The notes: generated from the sequence alone by a model not told the origin. DNA of 64,000 nt from Flavipsychrobacter stenotrophus (GCF_002954265.1 NZ_PPSL01000002.1:124001-188000), one strand, 5' to 3'. Shown: positions 8,692 through 18,828, counted from the first letter of the stretch. Numbers and translations are program-made.

Positions 8692-11600
8692 TTATCTGAT
8701 CAATACTACGTCACCACTTTCTTCCATTGTGGTTCCGTTACATGTATACCTGAGTACATAGAAGTAGGTATCCATATCCTGCGGTACACCGCCATATGTT
8801 CCATCCCATCCATCAGTATCGGTGGTTGTTGTTTCGTAAACAACAATTCCCCAACGATTAACTACCCTGAACAAGCTAAGTGTATGATGACCTGACGTGA
8901 TCGGACGGAAGTTATCGTTATATCCGTCACCATTAGGCGTAAATCCTGTAGGGAAAGAGATCAGGCAACATGGCGCAGGTGTGAACATCACACTATCGCT
9001 TGCAGCGCAACCAAACGGATCGGTTACAGTAAGTGTAATATATCCTGGGAACATAACGTTAGCAACCGCCGTATGTGCACCTACAGAACCAAGACCAGTG
9101 AAGAATGGTGCAGGAGTCCATGTATAAGTGTAAGATGGATCATTAACTGTAGCCGTTAGTACCACTGTATCACCTTCGCATGCAACGCCTGTGCTTGCAA
9201 ATGTAGCTACCGGATGCGGATGAACACGTACTGTGTCATACATAGACTGTGAAGGACAACCGCTCTGCTCGGTATAACCAGTTACGTGTACCACATATAC
9301 ACCAGGAGTGTACCATGCAATAGAGTAAGGGCCTCCGCCACCAGATGCTGCAGTGATAATGGTGCCACCGGTAAATGTCCATGAGTAGCCGCTGACAACA
9401 GGATGATAAGTAGTAGAGGTAAGTGCTACAGTTACTGTATCACCTTCGCAAATGTTAGGATTAACATACAGGTCAAGTGTAGGTGTTGGCACTACATACA
9501 TATTGTGAAGACCTGTTGTAGTACAACCATTGTATGATACTGTAAGCATTACCATACGAAGGTAAGTAGAATCGAATACTACAGCTATTGGTCCTTCAAC
9601 TGAGTCACTACCAGAAACAATTGTTGCGCCAACCGGCATCTGCCACAAGTAGCTTGCACCAGGGTAAGAAGGACCGGTAGAAGTATACACCATTGTATCA
9701 TGCTGACATACCGAACCATTTGTAGGTGTCACCTCAACTATCGGCTTAACCTTAGTAGTAACAACCAGTGGTGCGCGTGGGCTTTCGCAACCAAGCACCG
9801 TCTGAGATACATAATAAGTAACCAATCCCGGAACTAATGTACTTGGGGTTGGAGCTGTTGTGCTACCTACGCCTGCTACCGGAACATTATACCACAACAG
9901 GTTAGAGCCCGCAGCAGTAATAGGAGAGGCAAGATCGTACTGGCAATACGCAACATCAACAGGTGCTGGTGACGGCGGTATTGGATTAACTGTAGCATTG
10001 TAGAAGCCAGGCATTGAAGGGCAACCATTCAATGTAGCAACTGCAGTATAAATGCCTGATGCACTAACCGGAGCCGATGGAATAGAAGGACTTGTCAGTG
10101 CTGATGTGAATGACAGTGGGCCACTCCAGCTGAAGCTTGCGCCGCCAGGAATTGAAGTTGCAGACAGCGTAAGCGTCGTTCCCTCACAAACAGGGCTGTT
10201 ACTTGTAATGGCTGGTGCTGTTGGTGTAGGTTTCACCTGTACAAACAAGCTACCGGCTGTAGAAGTACAACCTGTTGCAAGAATAGTGATATTACAATTG
10301 TAAGTACCAGTTGCAGCTGTGGTTGCACCTGTAATAACAGGATTTTGCATTGTTGAAGTGAAGCCATTAGGACCTATCCATGTAAATACAATACCAGTTA
10401 GCGGAGATGTAGCATACAAATACAATGTGCTATCTGCGCATATTGGGCCATTACTGCTCAATACAGGTGGCACAGGTGCTGCACCATCCGGCATCGAAAC
10501 GGTCATAGCGTTAGACGGACAACCATTTGTACCAATTACAAATATATTGCCATATAACCCTGCGTGCAAGCCGGTAATGGTAATATTACCTGAAGCATCG
10601 GCCGTCAAGGTAACCGACATATTAGTTGTACCATTAAATGTGTAGTAAACTACGTACACAGAATCGGGGGTAAGATTATACAACGTTATTGTACCATCAG
10701 ACACATTACAAGCTGTTGGGTTAGTTTGAGTGGTAGCGGTGATAACAGGAGTAGTTTTTACCAATACCCTTACCGTATCTGTAGCCAGGCAGCCATTTAG
10801 GTTTAATGTTACCGTATACAAACCTGATGAAACCAAAGGAACGTTAGAGATGAACGGATTCCTCATAGTACTTGAGAACCCTGCCGGACCTGCCCATGAG
10901 AATGTAGGCGGTGGTGTGGTAGTAATAGTATCTGTTGCAAATAAATACAAAGTACTGTATTGGCAAACCGGGCTATTGCTACTTGCATGCACCGTTGGTG
11001 CCGGATTTACTGTAACTGTTATCGGCACACGTATACTTTCGGTACACAACCCTAAATGCTGTGTGACCCACCAGGTATAAACACCCGGCACTGCGGTGCT
11101 TGGAGTCGGTGCTACCGAAGAGCCTGTGCCACCAACAGCGGCAGTATACCATAAAAGATTAGAACCACCTGCAGTAAGCGCAGGGGCTACCGCATTCTGA
11201 CAATAAGTGAGGTTGGTAACAGCCGGACCAGGAGTAATACCAGATATAACTGTGAAATGGAACGTATCATTACCACACACAGAACCACTCAATGGAATAC
11301 CAATAAGTGTGTATGTAGTCATACTTGTTACCGCAGACAATACTAATGTAGAAGAAGTACCGGTTGTTGAAGTAAGCCCTGTTGCAGGAGCCCATGTCCA
11401 TGTATAACCCGTACCGTTAGATATATTAAGATTAATAGAATCGCTGGCTGATGTACAAGCATTGATTGTATCAGAGCCAGGAAGCAGTAAACTACCCGCA
11501 GCCAATATAGCCGGAGTTGTTGCATTCAAGGCGCTATCCAGATCTACAGCTCTCATTACATAAGCGAAAGTAAGGTCGGTACTATCGCCCGCAGGGATAT

Positions 11601-12510
11601 TACCCAACTGGTAAACAAGTCCAACACCCACGTCATTAGTTCCGGTATAACCAAGAGTGTAATAATATGTAGTTGTTTGATTATAACATGCAGCAGGATT
11701 GGCACCTGGAGTAAGGCTACCATCAACAATAAAACACTTTGCACGACAATCTTTAGTACCTAAGCCCAAAAATGCTATGGCGTGAGCAGCAGAAGTGGCC
11801 CTTGCCGTAACCATTACTTTATTTGCGGGGTTAGGCAATTGATACAATATATTATTGATTGTACTGAATGATCCACCTGCCTGCTCTTCATCGTTATCCG
11901 GGTCAAGCGTCCTCAGATAATACACATTGTTAGCAACAGCGGCTCCTGTGTTTTTTATTTTCACATTTACAGTAAACCACAATTTTGTAGTATCAAATCT
12001 GGTGGTTTGGGTGATCTGTAGTGGATTAGTTGTCTGGCCCTGCCATACCGAAGTCAGCACTGTTCCCGATGAACTGTATGAAGCCGTTGTACCAGACAAA
12101 GTACCAGTGTACCCGGTACCTGCAAAACTCAGATTCTGAAGCCATGCATCACTCTGTACGCCTCCTACCTGAATACTCCACCCTTCTTGCGGACTACCCG
12201 GAACAAAGAAGTCACCGTATTTTGCCGGCGTACCTGTTGTCCAGCCATCCAAATTCGGATCTGCCACGAAACCGATCTGACCAGAGGTATAGGTTGTTCC
12301 TGTACCCGGATCATAGAGCCAGTTACCGGCACCGGGGTGATAGCCGGCCGGAGCAGGACGTGGAGCACCAAAGCAACCGGTTGGCGCAAGCCCCAATTCA
12401 AGATACTTACCTTTCAGGTAGGCACAATCACCTACCAGTTGACCCCATGAGGCAAAACCACTTAATAAAAAGCAGGTAATTAGTGTGGCAAGAGTTAAAT
12501 TTTTCTTCAT
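8692..12510 (-). CDS. Large secreted Ig-like repeat protein with gliding-motility C-terminal domain
   Basis: A 1272-residue surface protein. Residues 1-24 are a signal peptide. Residues about 25-340 form a distinct N-terminal domain. The middle is built of Ig-like/PKD modules. At least three copies carry the pattern SNSPVC-L-L-A then F-W-GP-GF-S, and two carry YCQ then LLWY then PTPST with a final Y-VSQ. Residues about 1182-1272 are a gliding-motility-associated C-terminal domain (TIGR04131 type) with TPNGDGYNDNF, VVNRWG and YFYVLRY. Proteins with this ending are type B cargo of T9SS, usually linked to SprF/PorP-like partners. None of those partners is in the window. An adhesin role is inferred from the repeats. 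Confidence 0.88.
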   Translation of the reverse strand: MKKNLTLATLITCFLLSGFASWGQLVGDCAYLKGKYLELGLAPTGCFGAPRPAPAGYHPGAGNWLYDPGTGTTYTSGQIGFVADPNLDGWTTGTPAKYGDFFVPGSPQEGWSIQVGGVQSDAWLQNLSFAGTGYTGTLSGTTASYSSSGTVLTSVWQGQTTNPLQITQTTRFDTTKLWFTVNVKIKNTGAAVANNVYYLRTLDPDNDEEQAGGSFSTINNILYQLPNPANKVMVTARATSAAHAIAFLGLGTKDCRAKCFIVDGSLTPGANPAACYNQTTTYYYTLGYTGTNDVGVGLVYQLGNIPAGDSTDLTFAYVMRAVDLDSALNATTPAILAAGSLLLPGSDTINACTSASDSINLNISNGTGYTWTWAPATGLTSTTGTSSTLVLSAVTSMTTYTLIGIPLSGSVCGNDTFHFTVISGITPGPAVTNLTYCQNAVAPALTAGGSNLLWYTAAVGGTGSSVAPTPSTAVPGVYTWWVTQHLGLCTESIRVPITVTVNPAPTVHASSNSPVCQYSTLYLFATDTITTTPPPTFSWAGPAGFSSTMRNPFISNVPLVSSGLYTVTLNLNGCLATDTVRVLVKTTPVITATTQTNPTACNVSDGTITLYNLTPDSVYVVYYTFNGTTNMSVTLTADASGNITITGLHAGLYGNIFVIGTNGCPSNAMTVSMPDGAAPVPPVLSSNGPICADSTLYLYATSPLTGIVFTWIGPNGFTSTMQNPVITGATTAATGTYNCNITILATGCTSTAGSLFVQVKPTPTAPAITSNSPVCEGTTLTLSATSIPGGASFSWSGPLSFTSALTSPSIPSAPVSASGIYTAVATLNGCPSMPGFYNATVNPIPPSPAPVDVAYCQYDLASPITAAGSNLLWYNVPVAGVGSTTAPTPSTLVPGLVTYYVSQTVLGCESPRAPLVVTTKVKPIVEVTPTNGSVCQHDTMVYTSTGPSYPGASYLWQMPVGATIVSGSDSVEGPIAVVFDSTYLRMVMLTVSYNGCTTTGLHNMYVVPTPTLDLYVNPNICEGDTVTVALTSTTYHPVVSGYSWTFTGGTIITAASGGGGPYSIAWYTPGVYVVHVTGYTEQSGCPSQSMYDTVRVHPHPVATFASTGVACEGDTVVLTATVNDPSYTYTWTPAPFFTGLGSVGAHTAVANVMFPGYITLTVTDPFGCAASDSVMFTPAPCCLISFPTGFTPNGDGYNDNFRPITSGHHTLSLFRVVNRWGIVVYETTTTDTDGWDGTYGGVPQDMDTYFYVLRYTCNGTTMEESGDVVLIR

Positions 12511-12926
12511 AAGAAAAAATTATATTTAGTATACCAATGTAGTTTCAACCTTGTTTTCAAAAGAGAATCAAAAAACGCCAATATGTAGAATTAGTTCTTT
12601 TTGAGCCCTGACAGGTATAAAGACCGTCGGAAAATGAAAAAAGTTTGGTAAAAATGAAAATAAATCTACAAAAAATTAACATTACTTGTACCAAAGTTAT
12701 TCACATTTAATAAAAATAACTTATCAATTAGCTCATACAGAGCTAATAATCTGCAGTATATCCCTGACAAGAGGACTAAAATTCGACAGCATCTGAAGTC
12801 GCTTCTGTTAAAATATGGCAAAATGAGATGTGGTCTTTCAATCCCTTCATCCGCATTTATATTAATAATGGAAACTATTGTTTGCAGCCAATACAAACTT
12901 TACCTTCGCACCAAAATTTACAAAAA
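12511..12926. other. 416-bp divergent intergenic region, no gene seen
   Basis: This AT-rich stretch separates the divergent large surface protein and icd. I find no convincing ORF beyond the in-frame upstream extension of icd. On the plus side the end of the region holds the likely icd promoter. On the minus side, TACATTGG shortly before the surface-protein ATG could be a -7 element but is imperfect. Confidence 0.5.
12878..12908 (+). promoter_or_regulatory. Probable icd promoter
   Basis: TTG (12878-12880), then 20 bases, then TACCTTCG (12901-12908), one base off TAnnTTTG. Transcription would begin only some 12 bases before the ATG at 12927. This supports that start over the upstream in-frame ATG at 12828. 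Confidence 0.55.
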
Positions 12927-14201
12927 ATGGATTCCCAGAAAATAACGATGGGCAGTAATGGTCTGCTCAATGTACCCAACAATCCTATTATCCCCTTTAT
13001 AGAAGGCGATGGAATAGGTCCTGATGTATGGACTGCAAGTAAGATGGTTTTAGACGCCGCCGTTAAGAATTCATATAATGGAACAAGAAAAATAGAGTGG
13101 AAAGAAATGCTTGCCGGGGAAAAGGCATTTAAGCAAACTGGTGAATGGCTGCCCGCGGCTACACTAGACATGGCCAGGGAGTATCTGGTTTCTATAAAAG
13201 GTCCGCTCACTACACCGGTAGGTGGTGGTATGCGTTCACTCAATGTTGCCATGAGGCAGGAATTGGATCTTTTTGTTTGTCTTCGCCCGGTAAAATGGTA
13301 TAAAGGTGTACCCTCTCCCGTTGTTCACCCCGAAAATGTAAATTTTGTCATCTTCCGAGAAAATACCGAAGATATATACGCCGGTATTGAATTTGCCAAC
13401 GGAACGCCGGAAGCTAAAAAACTGCTTGACTTCCTGACCAACGAGTTGGGAGCCGGCAAAAAAATACGTTTCCCTGAGTCCAGTGCATTTGGTATCAAGC
13501 CGGTTTCAAAGGAAGGTAGCGAAAGGTTGGTAAGAGCTTCTATCAAATACGCACTGGAGAACAAGCTGCCAACAGTATCAATAGTTCACAAAGGAAATAT
13601 CATGAAGTTTACCGAAGGTGGCTTTAAGATATGGGGCTACGAACTGGCAGAACGCGAGTTTGGCGAATATGTATATACCTGGGAGCAGTGGGAAAGAACT
13701 AAAAAAGCCAGCGGAGAAGAAGCGGCCAACGCAGAATTAAAAACTGCCAAAGCAGCAGGAAAGCTTATTGTAAACGATGTTATTGCAGACAACTTTCTAC
13801 AGCAGATATTATTGGCCCCACAGGATTACTCAGTTATCGCTACCCTGAACCTGAATGGAGATTATATTTCCGATGCAGCGGCAGCGGCTGTTGGAGGTAT
13901 AGGTATTTCTCCGGGTGCTAATATCAATTACAACACAGGTCACGCGGTATTTGAGGCTACACATGGTACAGCACCTCGTTTTGCCAATACCAACACTATG
14001 AATCCATCTTCTTTGTTGTTGAGCGGCGTAATGTTGCTGGAGTACATTGGCTGGCATGAAGCGGCCAAAAGCATTGAAGATGCGCTGAGCACAACGATAA
14101 AGCGTAAGAGAGTAACGGTCGATTTCTACAACCTTATGAACGACGCCACGCTTCTAAAAACCAGCGAGTTTGCAGAAGAGATCATAAAGAATCTTGCATA
14201 A
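12927..14201 (+). CDS. icd: NADP-dependent isocitrate dehydrogenase
   Basis: A 424-residue TCA-cycle enzyme that oxidatively decarboxylates isocitrate to 2-oxoglutarate and makes NADPH in the cytosol. The start [12 protein letters not shown] is chosen because it aligns with the usual N-terminus of the E. coli-type enzyme and because a promoter lies just upstream. Motifs are [13 protein letters not shown] near the N-terminus, the substrate loop [17 protein letters not shown] containing the serine that is phosphorylated in E. coli, [13 protein letters not shown], and [10 protein letters not shown] near the C-terminus. The length fits the homodimeric class. I see no aceK kinase nearby. A strong terminator follows. 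Confidence 0.96.
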   Translation: MDSQKITMGSNGLLNVPNNPIIPFIEGDGIGPDVWTASKMVLDAAVKNSYNGTRKIEWKEMLAGEKAFKQTGEWLPAATLDMAREYLVSIKGPLTTPVGGGMRSLNVAMRQELDLFVCLRPVKWYKGVPSPVVHPENVNFVIFRENTEDIYAGIEFANGTPEAKKLLDFLTNELGAGKKIRFPESSAFGIKPVSKEGSERLVRASIKYALENKLPTVSIVHKGNIMKFTEGGFKIWGYELAEREFGEYVYTWEQWERTKKASGEEAANAELKTAKAAGKLIVNDVIADNFLQQILLAPQDYSVIATLNLNGDYISDAAAAAVGGIGISPGANINYNTGHAVFEATHGTAPRFANTNTMNPSSLLLSGVMLLEYIGWHEAAKSIEDALSTTIKRKRVTVDFYNLMNDATLLKTSEFAEEIIKNLA

Positions 14202-14221
14202 CTAAAAATATAATACATAAA

Positions 14222-14256
14222 ATAAGTGCTACTCAATTGGTAGCACTTATTTTTTT
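14222..14256 (+). terminator. Rho-independent terminator of icd
   Basis: A perfect 11-bp stem (14222-14232 with 14240-14250) around TCAATTG is followed by an uninterrupted T run to 14256. It lies 20 bases behind the icd stop. Confidence 0.9.
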
Positions 14257-14322
14257 ACGTATGTTGCTACATCAATTAGATATTTTTAGGTGATTGTAAA
14301 ATATAACATCTAAATTTAAACG

Positions 14323-14330
14323 TAATTTTG
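14323..14330 (+). promoter_or_regulatory. -7 box of the deoC promoter
   Basis: TAATTTTG matches TAnnTTTG and ends 31 bases before the deoC ATG. The only nearby -33 candidate, TTG at 14294-14296, is 26 bases away and so badly spaced. Confidence 0.4.
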
Positions 14331-14361
14331 TAATCAATTATTCATCGTAATCCTCCTTATA

Positions 14362-15036
14362 ATGTCCTTTAACATCGCTTCTTATATTGAGCATACAATT
14401 CTTAAACAGACTACCACACTTGCAGAAGTTGATAAGGTTTGTGTAGAGGCCTCAATGGAAAATTTTGTGGCTGTATGTGTACCGCCTAAGTATGTGCTGA
14501 ACGCAAAAAAACTGCTCGACGGCTCACGAGTTAAAATAGCGACGGTTATTGGTTTCCCGCTGGGGTACAATGTTACTGATGTGAAGCTGAGAGAAATCGA
14601 TGATGCTTTGAATATGGGAGCAGATGAAGTAGACATGGTGCATGATCTCTGTGCATTGAAAAACAATAACTGGAAACTTCTGGAAGATGAAATTGCCGCA
14701 TGTCTGAAACCTGTGCATGATGCAGGTAAAGTGATGAAGGTAATATTGGAAACCGGCATACTTACCGATAGTGAAATTGTAAAATGCTGTCAGCTATATA
14801 GCAACTTCAAAATAGACTATATAAAAACGTCAACCGGCTTTGCCGACATTGGCGCTACTGTAAACGCAATAAAACTGATCAAAGCTAACATACCCGCTAA
14901 GATGGGCATTAAGGCTTCCGGTGGGATCAGGAATTATGCCTTTGCAAAAGAACTGATAGATGCGGGAGCAACACGCCTTGGCTGTTCATCAAGCTGGCAG
15001 ATAATGAAAGAATTCAGGCTGGCAACAGGCGGATAA
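14362..15036 (+). CDS. deoC: Deoxyribose-phosphate aldolase
   Basis: A 224-residue class I aldolase that cleaves 2-deoxy-D-ribose 5-phosphate to glyceraldehyde 3-phosphate and acetaldehyde in deoxynucleoside catabolism. The Schiff-base lysine lies in YIKTSTGF (about 153-160). Other conserved parts are IATVIGFPLGYN, GADEVDMV, VILETGIL and the phosphate-binding KASGGIRN. Length and start fit the family. It stands alone between two terminators with no other deo genes. The thymidine kinase gene at 41.4 kb is a functional neighbour only in the pathway sense. Confidence 0.96.
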   Translation: MSFNIASYIEHTILKQTTTLAEVDKVCVEASMENFVAVCVPPKYVLNAKKLLDGSRVKIATVIGFPLGYNVTDVKLREIDDALNMGADEVDMVHDLCALKNNNWKLLEDEIAACLKPVHDAGKVMKVILETGILTDSEIVKCCQLYSNFKIDYIKTSTGFADIGATVNAIKLIKANIPAKMGIKASGGIRNYAFAKELIDAGATRLGCSSSWQIMKEFRLATGG

Positions 15037-15059
15037 ATGCTATATCAAATGATTATTTG

Positions 15060-15095
15060 AAAAGCTATCTATCATACTTAGGTAGCTTTTCTTAT
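15060..15095 (+). terminator. Terminator of deoC
   Basis: A stem pairs 15060-15069 with 15081-15090 (one G-U pair) around an 11-base loop and runs into TTTTCTTATTTTT. Confidence 0.75.
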
Positions 15096-15123
15096 TTTTA
15101 ATAACAAATCACCTGTATCATTC

Positions 15124-17112
15124 ATGAAGCAGATCATTCCACTTATTCTAATCCTACTGCTATGTGGTGGCGCATTTGCACAAACCACAGAAGACTATGC
15201 GGTAGAGCTAACAGCTACTATACAGACCGCACCAGCAAAGATCTCACTAAAGTGGAAACGTCTTTCTGACACCACCATCTATACCATCTATAAGAAAAAC
15301 AAATCAGCACTGGCATGGGGCGCTGTTATAGCTACCCTTTCTACTACCGACAGCACCTATACAGACGCTGGAGTAATAGTAGACTCAGCCTACGAATACC
15401 AGGTGGTAGCAGACCACCACTCAGGCGTTACGGCCTGGATAGCGAAGGGATATATCTATGCAGCTGTTAAAAATCCGGCTATACACAATAGAGGCGCGTT
15501 GGTACTCATGATTGACAGCACATTCACCGACTCCTGCAGGGCTGACATCCACCAACTAATGAAAGACCTGAGCGGTGATGGCTGGCAAATACTCAGGCAT
15601 GACGTAGCACGGACATTACCGGATACTGCAGTAAAAGCCCTGATCACGGCCGACTATTCAACCACCCCCAACGTAAAGGCATTATTGATACTGGGGCATG
15701 TTGCAGTACCCTATAGTGGTGATCAAAACCCTGATGGCCACCCCGACCATCTGGGTGCGTGGCCGGCCGACGCATACTACGCATATCTTTCCGATACCTG
15801 GACCGATGTTTCGGTAAATGACATTTCCGCAGGCTACACAGCCAATCAGAATACACCCGGCGATGGGAAGTGGGACCAGGTAGGCTGGGCATCAAGATCT
15901 GAACTACAGGTAAGCCGTATAGACTTCTATGACATGCCTGCATTCAGTGCCACAGAGGTGCAACTTATGCGCAGTTACCTTGCTAAAGACCACCGGTACA
16001 AAATGGACTCGCTCAACATCAGGCACAGAGGTCTTATCAGCGATAATTTCGGAGCTATGAGCGGGGAAGCGTTTGCTACCAGTGGCTGGCGCAACTTTGC
16101 ACCGCTGATGGGTATCGATAGTTTTAGCGAGCTGCCATTTATACCGTCGCTCAATACAGAATCTTTTCAGTGGGCATATGGTTGTGGCCCGGGTTGGTTC
16201 ACAAGTGCCGGAGGTATAGGTACTACAACCGACTTTACAACCAACAATGTGAACGGCATTTTCACTATGCTATTCGGCAGCTACTTCGGAGATTGGAACG
16301 TACAGAACAATTTTCTGCGCGCACCACTTTGTGCCAATGTACCGGCACTCACCTGCTGCTGGGCAGGTAGGCCCAACTGGTACTTCCACCACATGGCACT
16401 GGGAGAAAATATTGGCTACTCAGCCTGGCAATCTCAAAACAATGATGGCAACCTCTATGGCCCTGCCAACATATACGGCATCCACCAATGGGTGCACATA
16501 GCGTTAATGGGCGACCTTAGTTTACGAACAGACTATATAAAGCCTGTTGCTAACATTATTATAACTCATACGGTAAACCATGGTGCCAATATCACCTGGT
16601 CTCCATCGCCGGATGCTGCAGTAATTGGCTATTACGTGTACAGATCAGATAGTGAATATGATTACTACACGAAACTATCTTCACTTTTAACTACTACTAC
16701 GTTTAGTGATACCGTGGGCTACAATGGCCTTAAATATTATCAGGTACGTCCTGTAAAATTACAAAGCACCCCCTCGGGCAATTACTATAACCTCGGTGTA
16801 GGCGTTGGCGATTCAGCAACGGTAAGTTTCCCGCCAACCTATGTACCACAAGAAACTCAGGACCTGACTTTCAGTGTATTCCCTAATCCCGCGGGCAATT
16901 ATATCAATGTTGGTGTCAATTCCGCAACATCAGCATCGGCAACAATCAGTATTATTAGTATCACCGGCGCAGCGTATTATGTAGCAGCCAAACAACTACA
17001 TGCAGGACAGAATAACTACACCCTTCAGGTGAGCGATCTTTCGTCCGGGATGTACTTCGTGAAAATAAATTCACGCGAGAAAGTTGTAGTTGCAAAATGG
17101 TTGAAATTATAA
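15124..17112 (+). CDS. Large secreted protein of unknown function with T9SS type A sorting domain
   Basis: A 662-residue exported protein with a signal peptide (1-19, GGAFAQ). A fibronectin-III-like N-terminal part (about 25-115) is followed by a large central domain (about 120-470). This has highly distinctive stretches: LLILGHVAVPYSG, HPDHLGAWPADAYYAYL, FGSYFGDWN and CCWAGRPNWYFHHMALGE. A second Fn3-like segment (about 480-570) precedes the sorting domain (about 580-662, FPNPAGNYINV and SSGMYFVKI). The alternation of hydrophobic strands with G-H and C-containing motifs recalls caspase-like/C25 peptidase folds, but I cannot assign catalytic residues, so enzyme activity is only a guess. Own unit between two terminators. 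Confidence 0.8.
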   Translation: MKQIIPLILILLLCGGAFAQTTEDYAVELTATIQTAPAKISLKWKRLSDTTIYTIYKKNKSALAWGAVIATLSTTDSTYTDAGVIVDSAYEYQVVADHHSGVTAWIAKGYIYAAVKNPAIHNRGALVLMIDSTFTDSCRADIHQLMKDLSGDGWQILRHDVARTLPDTAVKALITADYSTTPNVKALLILGHVAVPYSGDQNPDGHPDHLGAWPADAYYAYLSDTWTDVSVNDISAGYTANQNTPGDGKWDQVGWASRSELQVSRIDFYDMPAFSATEVQLMRSYLAKDHRYKMDSLNIRHRGLISDNFGAMSGEAFATSGWRNFAPLMGIDSFSELPFIPSLNTESFQWAYGCGPGWFTSAGGIGTTTDFTTNNVNGIFTMLFGSYFGDWNVQNNFLRAPLCANVPALTCCWAGRPNWYFHHMALGENIGYSAWQSQNNDGNLYGPANIYGIHQWVHIALMGDLSLRTDYIKPVANIIITHTVNHGANITWSPSPDAAVIGYYVYRSDSEYDYYTKLSSLLTTTTFSDTVGYNGLKYYQVRPVKLQSTPSGNYYNLGVGVGDSATVSFPPTYVPQETQDLTFSVFPNPAGNYINVGVNSATSASATISIISITGAAYYVAAKQLHAGQNNYTLQVSDLSSGMYFVKINSREKVVVAKWLKL

Positions 17113-17127
17113 ACGCTAAGAGTTAAG

Positions 17128-17165
17128 TAGCAACGGGCCACATCAAATAATGCGGCCCGTTGCTA
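17128..17165. terminator. Bidirectional terminator behind the T9SS protein and the DinB-like gene
   Basis: A perfect 12-bp stem pairs 17128-17139 with 17154-17165 (core CAACGGGCC/GGCCCGTTG). It sits between the convergent stops at 17112 and 17189. A TTTCTATTGTTTT tract follows on the plus strand. Confidence 0.8.
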
Positions 17166-17188
17166 TTTCTATTGTTTTACTAATCAAT

Positions 17189-17686
17189 TTATTTTACGTC
17201 ATCGGCTGTAGGACCATACATACCCGGCACTGGTATATCCAGCAATCTCAGGTAAACACTTAGCTGCCCCCTATGATGATACAAATGGCTATATCCAAGG
17301 CTTCTTAAAAAAGCGGCACGTGGCATATCGTATATCACATGCTCACCTCTGCGCAATATCCAGTTGGTTTGCAGGTACTCATCCGTTGCACCGCCCAGTG
17401 CTGTTACTGCTTCTTCCAATTTTTGGTCAAACACAGATAATAACTCTTCACTGCTCTCTGCCACGAATGGTTTGGCAGGCATGTTAACAAGGTCCAATTC
17501 ATTGCTGGTTACCATCATCGTTATCCAGGTAGGTATCTCTGCTATATGCGATGCAAGCCTGCCTATTTTCATAGACTTTTCATGTGGTTTCCAGTCATTC
17601 TTTTCTGTTGGTACTCTTTCCAGCATCTTCCTAGTATTCGCAGATTCATGCTTCAGTTCTGCAATTAAAATTTGATTTAAAGCCAT
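17189..17686 (-). CDS. DinB-family (DinB_2/YfiT-like) protein
   Basis: A 165-residue four-helix-bundle protein, starting at MALNQILIAEL (ATG 17686). The in-frame ATG 36 bases earlier adds a hydrophobic stretch not expected in the family. Putative metal-site histidines are in RLASHIAEIP (helix 2) and YHHRGQLSVYLRLL (helix 4), the usual DinB_2 pattern. Family members are metal-dependent thiol S-transferases or stress proteins, but the substrate here is unknown. Probably cytoplasmic. It is divergent from the EEP lipoprotein gene. Confidence 0.85.
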   Translation of the reverse strand: MALNQILIAELKHESANTRKMLERVPTEKNDWKPHEKSMKIGRLASHIAEIPTWITMMVTSNELDLVNMPAKPFVAESSEELLSVFDQKLEEAVTALGGATDEYLQTNWILRRGEHVIYDMPRAAFLRSLGYSHLYHHRGQLSVYLRLLDIPVPGMYGPTADDVK

Positions 17687-17760
17687 AGCAAAATGTATTT
17701 TTGTGAAGATAGTAAAAGTCACCGTTCGTAGTTTCTAATAGGCTCAAAACACATATTTCA

Positions 17761-18828
17761 ATGATCATATCGCGTATCATCAAATACCCTGCATTATCCA
17801 TATTATTTGTGGCCTTTTTAATTGCATCGTGTAAAAACACAGAAAACAAAATTGAAAGATCTGAGCCTCAAAAAAATGTAAATAAGATAACCGTTGCGTT
17901 TTATAATTGCGAGAACCTGTTTGATACCCACCACCAACCGGGCAAACAGGATGAAGACTTTACCCCCGAAGGAAAGTACCACTACACACAAAGAATATTT
18001 GAACAAAAGTTACACAACCTGGCCACCGTTTTCCAGAGCATGAATAGTGAGCATAACAACCTTGCGATTGCCGGCCTGGCCGAGGTAGAGAACGACAGAG
18101 TATTGCAAGACTTGTGCAGTCAGCCCGAATTAGGTGATAAACATTTCAGGCATATCTGCCATGCAGGCCCCGACCCAAGGGGTATTAACGTAGGATTTAT
18201 TTACGATCCCTCATTATTCATTTTACTGAACGAAGAAATAGTACCTGTAATATTCACAGGCACAGGACACAGATCACATGGCAGAGATATACTCCACATT
18301 CAGGGTGTCCTTGATGGCGACACAGTGCATGTATTTGTCAATCACTGGACATCCAGAAGAAAGGGAGAAGACGAGAGCGAACGCAAAAGAGTACAGGCGG
18401 CGCAGGCTAACAAAACTGCAATAGACGAATTAATGAACGTTAACCCAAATACAAAAGTCATTGTTATGGGCGACTTCAATGATAATCCTACAGACAGAAG
18501 TATAGGAGTGGTGCTGGCAGCTACAGGCAACAAAAATGTATCAAACTCCATTGCCTTATACAATCCATTCGAACAGATTTTTAATTCTGGCGAGGGCACA
18601 GAAAAATATAGAAGTACCTGGAATCTCTTTGACCAGATCATCGTATCTGGGGCGTTCCTATCAGACAAGGCGCAACACCTTCACTTCAATAAAGCAGAAA
18701 TATACCGTCCGGCGTTTATTACCGATCATAAAAAGCACGATGAGACACCAAAAAGGTCATTTGCCGGCAGCCGCTGGATGAATGGATATAGCGACCATTT
18801 CCCGGTATTAATTGAACTAGCTAAATAA
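17761..18828 (+). CDS. Endonuclease/exonuclease/phosphatase-family lipoprotein
   Basis: A 355-residue protein. Residues 1-22 are a lipoprotein signal ending in the lipobox IASC, so it should be membrane anchored outside the cytoplasm. The rest is an EEP (DNase I-like) domain: FYNCENLFD near the N-terminus, GLAEVEND (catalytic Glu), VNHWTSRRKGE, MGDFNDNP, and the terminal catalytic SDHFPV. All the usual acid/histidine residues are present, so it looks active. The family includes nucleases and phospho- or sphingomyelin-type phosphodiesterases, and the substrate cannot be told from sequence. Confidence 0.88.
   Translation: MIISRIIKYPALSILFVAFLIASCKNTENKIERSEPQKNVNKITVAFYNCENLFDTHHQPGKQDEDFTPEGKYHYTQRIFEQKLHNLATVFQSMNSEHNNLAIAGLAEVENDRVLQDLCSQPELGDKHFRHICHAGPDPRGINVGFIYDPSLFILLNEEIVPVIFTGTGHRSHGRDILHIQGVLDGDTVHVFVNHWTSRRKGEDESERKRVQAAQANKTAIDELMNVNPNTKVIVMGDFNDNPTDRSIGVVLAATGNKNVSNSIALYNPFEQIFNSGEGTEKYRSTWNLFDQIIVSGAFLSDKAQHLHFNKAEIYRPAFITDHKKHDETPKRSFAGSRWMNGYSDHFPVLIELAK

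Noticed and set aside
12828-12926. Upstream in-frame ATG giving icd 33 more residues
   Set aside because: The extension covers the probable promoter (12878-12908) and does not resemble the Icd N-terminus.
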